From Eubacterium sp. (GTDB lineage: Bacteria; Bacillota; Clostridia; Lachnospirales; Lachnospiraceae), in contig JAJGAH010000093.1 in NCBI GenBank assembly GCA_020844525.1, forward strand, positions 1-8,208: a stretch of 8,208 nucleotides of DNA, given 5' to 3'. Shown piece by piece: positions 1 through 4,936 of this stretch; positions within the stretch are counted from its first letter, which is position 1, and the number at the start of each line of letters is the position of its first letter. A program made the position numbers and the translations under genes. The notes beneath the pieces were generated by a model, which did not search any database, had not been told where the DNA came from, and saw only the letters and a program-made list of their open reading frames with translations.

Positions 1-341
1 ATCGGTGCCTTGATACCCAGTGTACGGGCATCTGTTGCAGAGATCTCTACCTGAGTCTGCTTTCTCACTGGTCCGAGAATTCTGACATTCTCAATCGCAC
101 GAAGCTTCAATCCCACAATCGTGACCTGCTCATTGGAAGCAAACTGTCCACCCATGAGGTCTTTCTTCTTTGTAAGATGGTAGCCCGGTCCAAAAAGAAC
201 TTCCACATGCTCCTGTGTCAGATGAACATGTCTGGCGGATACACCAACCGGAACCAGAAAACCCTTGGACGGATTTTCGTTCGCTTTATTTAATGATTCA
301 ATCACCATTCTGGTGATGGATTCAATCTGATTTGTATCCAA
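1..341 (-). CDS. pduL: PduL-type phosphate acyltransferase, N-terminal part (gene runs off the left edge)
   Basis: Phosphotransacylase of the PduL family, which converts acyl-CoA plus phosphate to acyl-phosphate and CoA inside microcompartments and so regenerates the CoA used by the aldehyde dehydrogenase. About 113 residues are visible of a family length near 210. The signature SARHVHL lies at residues 35-41, with likely zinc-binding H38 and H40. It is followed by LFGPGYHLT, GGQFASNEQV, RILGPVRKQTQVEIS and DARTLGIKAP, all typical of the first PduL domain. Residues 1-20 form an amphipathic helix (DTNQIESITRMVIESLNKA) resembling an encapsulation peptide. I chose the TTG start because GGGG lies 7 bases upstream, the targeting helix starts there, and the frame further upstream runs through a terminator hairpin. 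The ATG at 308 has no ribosome binding site. The family call is firm; the exact start is less so. The natural acyl group (propionyl, acetyl or lactyl) cannot be read from sequence. Confidence 0.93.
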   Translation of the reverse strand, partial: MDTNQIESITRMVIESLNKANENPSKGFLVPVGVSARHVHLTQEHVEVLFGPGYHLTKKKDLMGGQFASNEQVTIVGLKLRAIENVRILGPVRKQTQVEISATDARTLGIKAP

Positions 342-386
342 AATGACACCCCATTTTTCTGAATTGTAATGATATTTAGGTTTATG

Positions 387-437
387 AAAAAATCCGGCAC
401 CGGCCTGATCGGCTTCTAAAGCGATCACCGGAGCCGG
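387..437 (-). terminator. Intrinsic (rho-independent) terminator between shell gene and pduL
   Basis: On the minus strand, CCGGC-T-CCGG pairs with CCGG-T-GCCGG. Inside this, TGATCG pairs with CGATCA and CTT with AAG around a TAG loop. Small interruptions are a T-T mismatch, a two-base bulge and a single C bulge. The hairpin (394-437) is followed directly by A and six T residues (387-392). This is the structure of a factor-independent terminator. Because pduL follows in the same direction, it would lower rather than end expression of the distal genes, or pduL may have its own promoter. I see no convincing promoter between the hairpin and pduL. Confidence 0.8.
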
Positions 438-461
438 AATCACAGGACATTATTCCATCAA

Positions 462-743
462 TTACTTATTCAGATGCGGAAGGATCATCTCAACATCCTG
501 ATGCGGTCTCGGAATTACATGTGTAGCAACCAGCTCTCCAAGACGGGAAGCGTTATTTCCACCAGCCTCAACTGCGGACTTAACAGCTCCTACATCTCCA
601 CGAACCATAACGGTTACAAGTCCGGATCCGATTCTCTCTGTTCCGATCAGGCTTACGTTTGCAGCCTTGCACATAGCATCTGCTGCCTCGATTGCAGCTA
701 CAAGTCCTCTTGTCTCAACCATTCCTAAAGCTTCCTGTGTCAT
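462..743 (-). CDS. Probable internal-start product: standard 93-residue PduA-like shell protein
   Basis: In-frame alternative product of the extended shell gene. It begins [14 protein letters not shown], the same start and the same 93-residue length as the paralogue at 1435-1716 ([14 protein letters not shown]). On the minus strand AAGGAGG (752-758) lies 8 bases before the ATG, better than the site for the long form. The residues that encode this site in the long form (FKEER) sit between the low-complexity tail and the shell domain. PduB/PduB' in the propanediol microcompartment is a known case of two shell products from one gene through an internal start. That this one is used is inferred from the ribosome binding site and the paralogue's length. 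Confidence 0.65.
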   Translation of the reverse strand: MTQEALGMVETRGLVAAIEAADAMCKAANVSLIGTERIGSGLVTVMVRGDVGAVKSAVEAGGNNASRLGELVATHVIPRPHQDVEMILPHLNK

Positions 744-1106
744 TGTTCTTTCCTCCTTGAAATTCGTTTTCGCGGGTCTTGCCGCTTCTACCTGGGTTTT
801 ATCTGATTCCTTACTATCTGTAGTATTTGTCTTTTCTGTAATTGTCTTTGCCGCATCAGCCTTCGCTTCTGTGTGTCCGCCGACAGCCGGTGCTGTGCTC
901 TTGTCACTGCTTGCTACTGTCTGTTCCTTTTCGGATGTCTTCACATCTGCCTGGGCGGGTTTGGATTCCGGAGCCGGTGCTGCAGGTTTTACCGTTTCGG
1001 TGACTACCTTCCTCTCAGCAGGCTTTTTGGCTCCTGCATTTGCAGAAGTCTGATTGGCTGCCGGATTGCCGGTTGCACTCACCTTTGTCTTCTTTATTTC
1101 CGCCAT
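462..1106 (-). CDS. PduA-like BMC-H shell protein with a 121-residue disordered N-terminal extension
   Basis: Hexamer-forming microcompartment shell protein. The C-terminal 93 residues (122-214) are a complete PduA/PduJ-like BMC domain with the pore motif RIGSG and the conserved VRGDVGA and VIPRPH segments. Residues 1-121 are low-complexity, rich in Ala, Lys, Thr, Glu, Ser and Pro, with no recognisable domain and likely disordered. I chose the ATG at 1106 because GGGAG lies 7 bases upstream; the in-frame ATG at 1130 has no such site. The first 13 bases overlap the end of the preceding shell gene, suggesting translational coupling. An internal ATG (741-743) has an excellent ribosome binding site, so the locus probably also makes the bare 93-residue protein (separate entry). 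BMC-H termini lie on the concave, cytosol-facing side, so the extension may decorate the shell exterior or bind other proteins; this is inference. The BMC domain is about 81% identical to the shell gene at 1435-1716. Confidence 0.85.
   Translation of the reverse strand: MAEIKKTKVSATGNPAANQTSANAGAKKPAERKVVTETVKPAAPAPESKPAQADVKTSEKEQTVASSDKSTAPAVGGHTEAKADAAKTITEKTNTTDSKESDKTQVEAARPAKTNFKEERTMTQEALGMVETRGLVAAIEAADAMCKAANVSLIGTERIGSGLVTVMVRGDVGAVKSAVEAGGNNASRLGELVATHVIPRPHQDVEMILPHLNK
741..758 (-). promoter_or_regulatory. Internal ribosome binding site and start codon within the extended shell gene
   Basis: The minus strand reads AAGGAGGAAAGAACAATG. This is a full Shine-Dalgarno match with 8 bases to an ATG, placed exactly where the standard BMC domain begins. 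A match this good inside a reading frame, at a domain boundary, is unlikely by chance and decides the case for a second product. Confidence 0.75.
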
Positions 1107-1405
1107 GCGTAATCTCCCACTGTTCTCCATCTGCTTGCGCTTCGTTGAACCAATTTGATTATTTCTTCATGTGGATTCGCGATGACCGCTTTCAGTGTTG
1201 GTTTCTTGATGCCTTCTCTCTCGGCTGCATCCACTGCAGTCTGTACCGATGAGAGGTCACCTTCTATAATCAGAGTAACCAGTCTGCCGCCCAGCTTCCT
1301 TTCCCAGGAAGCCAGTCTCACATCGGCGGCTTTACACATGATATCGAGGGCGTCCATAGCTGCGGTTACGCCTACTATTTCTACAAAGCCATACGCATTT
1401 CCCAT
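1094..1405 (-). CDS. BMC-H shell protein with KLGGR pore
   Basis: Single-BMC-domain shell protein of 103 residues forming hexameric shell tiles. Evidence: [24 protein letters not shown] at the N-terminus follows the BMC pattern, then the pore segment [19 protein letters not shown], and the helix-strand [10 protein letters not shown]. The pore carries GGR in place of the GSG of PduA-type tiles, which adds positive charge at the pore and suggests a different permeability; this is inference. The tail beyond the domain ([17 protein letters not shown]) is basic and aromatic. The ATG is preceded by AAGGAG at about 10 bases. Its last 13 bases overlap the start of the next shell gene. Confidence 0.92.
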   Translation of the reverse strand: MGNAYGFVEIVGVTAAMDALDIMCKAADVRLASWERKLGGRLVTLIIEGDLSSVQTAVDAAEREGIKKPTLKAVIANPHEEIIKLVQRSASRWRTVGDYAWRK

Positions 1406-1434
1406 GGATCGTCAGCTCCTTAATGTGATTACTA

Positions 1435-1716
1435 TTACTCAAGATTATGCGGAAGAATATACTCTACATCCTCATGAGGTCTCGGGATTACGTGGGTAGC
1501 AACCAGCTCTCCAAGTCTGGATGCAGCAGCGCTTCCTGCTTCAACAGCAGCCTTTGTAGCGCCTACATCTCCACGTACCAGCACGGTTACAAGTCCGGAT
1601 CCGATCTTCTCTGTTCCAATCAGATGAACCTCTGCAGCCTTTGTCATTGCATCAGCCGCTTCAATTGCAGCTGTAAGGCCTCTGGTCTCAATCATACCTA
1701 AAGCTTCCTGTGACAT
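1435..1716 (-). CDS. PduA-like BMC-H shell protein
   Basis: A 93-residue canonical hexameric shell protein, the usual length for PduA/PduJ-type tiles. Visible features are [17 protein letters not shown], the pore motif KIGSG (residues 37-41), [16 protein letters not shown] and the C-terminal [15 protein letters not shown]. The start is fixed by AGGAGG 9 bases upstream of the ATG. By analogy with PduA this is likely the major facet tile and the path for small polar substrates. It is the close paralogue (75 of 93 residues identical) of the BMC domain at 462-743, so one arose by duplication. It lies between the 105-residue and 103-residue shell genes with short gaps of 23 and 29 bases, consistent with one operon. 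Confidence 0.96.
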   Translation of the reverse strand: MSQEALGMIETRGLTAAIEAADAMTKAAEVHLIGTEKIGSGLVTVLVRGDVGATKAAVEAGSAAASRLGELVATHVIPRPHEDVEYILPHNLE

Positions 1717-1739
1717 TTCTTACATCCTCCTGAAAAGTT

Positions 1740-2057
1740 TTAAAACTTGTCTAACGCGCTGATCTTCAGCATCTTTTCAACACCCGGATCATCCGGATTG
1801 GGAATGACATATTGCTGGACTACGCCGCTGATCTCCTTAGCCTTTGCAATGCCTGCCTCCATTGCCGCATTCACCTCAGAGACATTGCCTCTGAATTTGA
1901 TTGTGACCAGCAGCGGAATGGGCAGCTCATCGGCGTGTGCAGGTTTGTTCTTGTCGAAGACTTCCAGTGTGACATTTGCCGCCTTGCAGCCAGCATCTGC
2001 AGCCACAAAGGCACATGTCAGACCGTAAACCTCCAAAATTCCTACGGCTTTTGCCAT
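1740..2057 (-). CDS. BMC-H shell protein with an extended, non-GSG pore loop
   Basis: Shell protein of 105 residues with a BMC domain: AVGILEVYGLTCAFVAADAGCKAANVTL at the N-terminus, then LLVTIKFRGNVSEVNAAMEAG and VIPNPDDPGVEKML. The loop that normally holds the pore motif is longer and reads DKNKPAHADELPIPLL, without the Gly-Ser-Gly turn, so the pore geometry must differ from PduA. The frame opens earlier, at a GTG (2066), but that GTG overlaps the ribosome binding site. The ATG at 2057 has GGAG 8 bases upstream and is preferred. This is the first of the four shell genes and follows the alcohol dehydrogenase after about 55 bases that hold a candidate promoter. Related atypical shell proteins occur at this position in fucose/rhamnose-type loci; its specific role is not known to me. 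Confidence 0.9.
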   Translation of the reverse strand: MAKAVGILEVYGLTCAFVAADAGCKAANVTLEVFDKNKPAHADELPIPLLVTIKFRGNVSEVNAAMEAGIAKAKEISGVVQQYVIPNPDDPGVEKMLKISALDKF

Positions 2058-2077
2058 GTCCTGCACTCCTTTCCATC

Positions 2078-2106
2078 AGTATCGTAGTCCGTCAGATCTA
2101 TGTCAA
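2078..2106 (-). promoter_or_regulatory. Candidate sigma-70 promoter for the shell genes
   Basis: The minus strand shows a perfect TTGACA (2101-2106), a 17-base spacer and GATACT (2078-2083), which matches four of six bases of the -10 consensus. It lies in the only gap between the alcohol dehydrogenase and the first shell gene. The transcript would begin only about 15 bases before the ATG, just enough to include the AAGGAG. It could boost shell over enzyme expression, but the weak -10 makes this tentative. Confidence 0.4.
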
Positions 2107-2112
2107 GTATGA

Positions 2113-3366
2113 TCAGTGATTATTTGTGTTTCCGTCAAGCGGAACATTTGTAACCGCGATCTTGAATCCCTTCTGTGCAAGTGCGAACTCATGTGCCTCG
2201 TTGATCTTGTCAAGCGGGAACGCATCTGTGATCAGGTCCGTTACCGGAAGGCCGATTGCTTTCGCTCTCTTAAGGAAGGAGAAGGTGGTTACATAGTCTC
2301 TCAGTGTATATACCCAGGAACCAACCAGGTTGATTTCCTTGGAGCAGAGATCAAAGTGCGGGTTGATGGTTGCATCACCATTGTTGATGAAGAATCCAAG
2401 CTCGCAGAGACCACCGCCGTTGCGGATGAAGTGGTAGATGTTCGAATGTGCGACCGGTGATCCTGTGCACTGGAATGCGAAATCTGCCAGATGTCCGTCA
2501 AAGGTCTCAGCAACTGCATTTGCAAGATTGTCGATGCCCTTGTAGTTCATGAAGTTGACGGTCTTTGTAGCGCCCATCTTCTTGGAGAACTCAAGTCTTG
2601 AATCATTGCCATCAACTGTTGTGATATTGTCAATGCCCATGGTGCGGAGAACTGCCACGCAAAGAAGTCCGATCGGTCCTACACCCTGTACAACAACACG
2701 GCTGTTAAAACGAAGGATACCTGTTGTCTTCGCACGCTCTACTGCATGTACCAGAACTGCAGCCGGCTCAATGATGATACGGCTCTTCAGGTCCATATCG
2801 GAAACATTGAAGAACGTTGACCCACGGGAACCCTTGATGAAGATGTAATCGGAGAACCATCCGTTCAGATGTGTCTCATCATCCGGGATCAGGCCGTATA
2901 CATCGGCAGCTCCTACGTTCTTCTTGTTCAGGTCGAACATCGTGATGTCCGGATCATCCTTGAACATCATGCAGGTAACAATCTTGTCGCCGACCTTTAC
3001 AGGCTTTCCTGCGCTGTCGACCTTGACATTCTTACCAATCTTAACGATCTCACCGGTTCCTTCATGTCCCAGTGCTACAGGGATCAGACCGAAGGGATCC
3101 TTCTTGAACTCATGCTGATCGGTTCCGCAGATTCCGGTTCCTTCTACTCTTACAAGGATGTCATCATCGCCAACCTCGGGGATCGGGAACTCCTTGACAT
3201 CATAATGCTGCAGAGCAGTAAGCATTGCAACGTGTGCGGTCTTCGGAATCGAGCCGCCGGCTGCCGGTGCAGACGCAACAGGTGCATTGGCAGGTGCCGG
3301 TGTACCGGACATGCTGGACAGTACCTGTCTTACAATCTCCTCTATATTATTCTGATTCATATCCAT
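2113..3366 (-). CDS. Microcompartment zinc-type alcohol dehydrogenase with N-terminal encapsulation peptide
   Basis: Medium-chain dehydrogenase/reductase of 417 residues, expected to reduce an aldehyde to an alcohol (propionaldehyde to 1-propanol, or lactaldehyde to 1,2-propanediol) and return NAD+ to the aldehyde dehydrogenase. Residues 5-19 form an amphipathic targeting helix (IEEIVRQVLSSM), followed by a Pro/Ala-rich linker to about residue 40. The catalytic domain has GICGTDQHE (C80), GHEGTGE (H101, E102) and IIEPAA (E200), the usual catalytic zinc site. The Rossmann motif GVGPIG is at 228-233, with D252 at the end of the second strand pointing to NAD(H). The four-cysteine structural-zinc lobe found in many relatives is absent. 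The start is set by GGAGG about 10 bases upstream of the ATG. The gene directly follows the aldehyde dehydrogenase (18-base gap), as in GRM5-type loci. Substrate is uncertain. Confidence 0.92.
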   Translation of the reverse strand: MDMNQNNIEEIVRQVLSSMSGTPAPANAPVASAPAAGGSIPKTAHVAMLTALQHYDVKEFPIPEVGDDDILVRVEGTGICGTDQHEFKKDPFGLIPVALGHEGTGEIVKIGKNVKVDSAGKPVKVGDKIVTCMMFKDDPDITMFDLNKKNVGAADVYGLIPDDETHLNGWFSDYIFIKGSRGSTFFNVSDMDLKSRIIIEPAAVLVHAVERAKTTGILRFNSRVVVQGVGPIGLLCVAVLRTMGIDNITTVDGNDSRLEFSKKMGATKTVNFMNYKGIDNLANAVAETFDGHLADFAFQCTGSPVAHSNIYHFIRNGGGLCELGFFINNGDATINPHFDLCSKEINLVGSWVYTLRDYVTTFSFLKRAKAIGLPVTDLITDAFPLDKINEAHEFALAQKGFKIAVTNVPLDGNTNNH

Positions 3367-3384
3367 TTTGTCATATCCTCCTGC

Positions 3385-4776
3385 TTATCGGATGCAAAGG
3401 CTGTCAACCATGACGCAGCGTCTCTTCTTTGTAAAGGTCTTCGCGCTTGTAAGTCCCTCGCCGGTTCTGGAAGCAATTGTGAATGTGCAGATGCCCTCGC
3501 CGCCGTAGCCAAGTGCCGCATAGGACGGGCCGTTCTTTACGAGGATCGCGGTATCCATTGCTCTTGCATACTTTGTGATACGCTGTACATCATGAGAATG
3601 AATGTGTGCGGAATGACGGTTGCCATGCTCAAGCCATACGCATTTCTCAACGGCGTCATCGAAATCCTTCGCCGGAACAATGCCGAGGATCGGCATCATC
3701 AGCTCTGTGCTGATCAGCGGGTTCTCCTTCTCGCCGATAAAGGTGATGCAGCGGATGCTCGGATCAGCCTGAACACCGATCATGGACAGTAGTGTTCTAG
3801 CGTCACGTCCTACGCACTTACGGTTCAGCTTGCCCTTCTCATCCATAACGGTGCGGATCAGTGCGTCCTGCTCCTCCTTGGAAGCGAGATAGCATCCCTG
3901 CTCTGTAACCATGTAATGAAGCAGCTCATCCACAACCTGCTGTACAGCTACGATTTCCTTCTCTGCGATGCAGGGAAGATTGTTGTCGAATGTGCAGCCG
4001 TTTACGATGTCCTCTGCAGCCTTGCGGATATCTGCAGTCTCATCAACCAGTGCGGGCGGGTTGCCGGCGCCGGCTCCGATGCCTCTCTTGCCGCAGGAAA
4101 GAATTGCGGTTACAACGCCAGGACCACCGGTAGCTACCAGAAGCGGAATATCCTTGTGATGCATCATAACAGCGCTGGTCTCCAGTGTCGGATGCTCAAC
4201 GGTTACGGCGATGTTATCAGGACCACCAGCCTCCAGAGAAGCCTCGTTCATCATATTGATAGCGTAAATTGTGGTCTTGATCGCCTGCGGATGCGGGTTG
4301 AATACGACTGTATTGCCTGCAGCCAGCATGCCTATTGTATTGCAGAAGATGGTCTCCTGCGGGTTTGTGCAGGGTGTGATTGCACCGATGACACCAAAGG
4401 GTCCTTCCTCTACAAGAGTAAGTCCGCGGTCTCCGGAATACGCTTCCGTTGTGATGTCCTCTGTTCCCGGAATCTTGTCCGCGCAGAGATAATTCTTCAG
4501 AATCTTATGTCCTACATTGCCCATTCCGGTCTCGTCAACCGCCATGCGGGCCATCAGCTCAGCGTTCTCACGAATCTTGCGGCGGATGATGGTGATGATC
4601 TTCTCTCTCTGATCGAGGGTCATCACACGAACAACCTTCTCCGCTTTCTTGGCAGCCTCAATGGCATCGTTCATATCCTTGAAGATGCCGTGCTTGCCAG
4701 AAACGCTGTCGTTGATGTTCATCTTTGCCATGACTTCCTGAACAATGTTTTTTACCATGCGTTCATCAACTGGCAC
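3385..4776 (-). CDS. CoA-acylating aldehyde dehydrogenase (PduP/EutE family) with N-terminal encapsulation peptide
   Basis: Oxidises an aldehyde with NAD+ and CoA to the acyl-CoA inside the microcompartment lumen. Length is 463 residues, as usual for PduP/EutE. Residues 2-19 (PVDERMVKNIVQEVMAKM) are the targeting helix. The enzyme domain shows EEGPFGVIGAITPCTNP, the cofactor-site segment VVFNPHPQA, LVATGGPGVV and the catalytic cysteine C269 in FDNNLPCIAEK, followed by the C-terminal YGGEGICTFTIASRTGEG. The start needs care: the frame opens at a TTG (4791), but that codon overlaps the ribosome binding site GGAGG. The GTG at 4776 lies 8 bases after GGAGG and begins the targeting helix, so I chose it. 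It is preceded by an unusual 145-base leader with tandem repeats. Substrate could be propionaldehyde or lactaldehyde; sequence alone does not say. Confidence 0.95.
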   Translation of the reverse strand: MPVDERMVKNIVQEVMAKMNINDSVSGKHGIFKDMNDAIEAAKKAEKVVRVMTLDQREKIITIIRRKIRENAELMARMAVDETGMGNVGHKILKNYLCADKIPGTEDITTEAYSGDRGLTLVEEGPFGVIGAITPCTNPQETIFCNTIGMLAAGNTVVFNPHPQAIKTTIYAINMMNEASLEAGGPDNIAVTVEHPTLETSAVMMHHKDIPLLVATGGPGVVTAILSCGKRGIGAGAGNPPALVDETADIRKAAEDIVNGCTFDNNLPCIAEKEIVAVQQVVDELLHYMVTEQGCYLASKEEQDALIRTVMDEKGKLNRKCVGRDARTLLSMIGVQADPSIRCITFIGEKENPLISTELMMPILGIVPAKDFDDAVEKCVWLEHGNRHSAHIHSHDVQRITKYARAMDTAILVKNGPSYAALGYGGEGICTFTIASRTGEGLTSAKTFTKKRRCVMVDSLCIR

Positions 4777-4817
4777 GATAGATACCTCCAATATTTTGCA
4801 TTTCTGAAATTGCCCTG

Positions 4818-4840
4818 ACTCAGGTTATCTGATCCTGAGT
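4818..4840 (-). other. Hairpin formed by the last tandem repeat and its inverted core
   Basis: On the minus-strand transcript ACUCAGG (4840-4834) can pair perfectly with CCUGAGU (4824-4818) across a 9-base loop. The other two repeat copies carry the same ACTCAGG core and could compete for the same partner strand. The hairpin lies about 30 bases upstream of the aldehyde dehydrogenase ribosome binding site and does not sequester it. No T-tract follows, so it is not a terminator. Confidence 0.6.
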
Positions 4841-4880
4841 ATTCTGTCCTGAGTATTCTGTCCTGAGTATTCTGTCTTGA
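4833..4880. repeat. Tandem 14-bp repeats, three perfect copies plus a partial copy
   Basis: The plus-strand unit TCCTGAGTATTCTG occurs perfectly at 4833-4846, 4847-4860 and 4861-4874, with a degenerate fourth start (TCTTGA) at 4875-4880. The copies are exactly adjacent with no spacers. Identity without drift suggests recent slippage expansion. The CCTGAGT core of each copy also has an inverted partner at 4818-4824. Confidence 0.95.
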
Positions 4881-4936
4881 TGTTCCACAGAGCTGCCTTC
4901 CGGCTGCAATCAGTCAGAAGACCGTTCTCTTAAAAA

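Larger units (their letters stand above)
4777..4936 (-). other. Intergenic leader between aldolase and aldehyde dehydrogenase
   Basis: This is the longest gap in the enzyme operon. No open frame of note is seen. In transcription order it holds a small GCC-GGAA-GGC hairpin, three tandem 14-base repeats, a 7-bp hairpin made from the last repeat and its inverted copy, and then GGAGG and the GTG start. There is no T-tract, so the hairpins do not look like a terminator. The region may set the expression ratio of aldolase and dehydrogenase through RNA processing or stability; this is inference. Confidence 0.5.

Noticed and set aside
342..390. Promoter for pduL with TACAAT as -10
   Set aside because: A TACAAT is present after the terminator, but no -35 resembling TTGACA lies at the proper distance; the T-tract is the only candidate.
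339..443. Upstream extension of PduL to a GTG at 443
   Set aside because: The frame is open, but the extra residues are encoded by the terminator hairpin and T-tract, there is no good ribosome binding site, and the targeting helix begins at 341.
462..1106. Frameshift or annotation artefact joining two genes in the extended shell gene
   Set aside because: The frame is continuous for the whole tail with consistent low-complexity composition, and it has its own ribosome binding site and start. A real fusion with a second start fits better.
2869..3792. Long plus-strand open frame of 307 codons
   Set aside because: It lies antisense across the alcohol dehydrogenase and aldehyde dehydrogenase genes, has a Cys/Arg/Leu-rich composition with no domain, and no good ribosome binding site. 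It is a shadow of the real genes.
3916..4818. Plus-strand open frame of 300 codons
   Set aside because: Antisense to the aldehyde dehydrogenase, with no recognisable protein features. It exists because of codon bias in the real gene.
4833..4880. CRISPR-like array
   Set aside because: The 14-bp units are directly adjacent without spacers and are too short; it is a simple tandem repeat.
4777..4936. Riboswitch or terminator in the aldehyde dehydrogenase leader
   Set aside because: No known riboswitch core is recognised and there is no T-tract after either hairpin; only repeats and short stems are visible.
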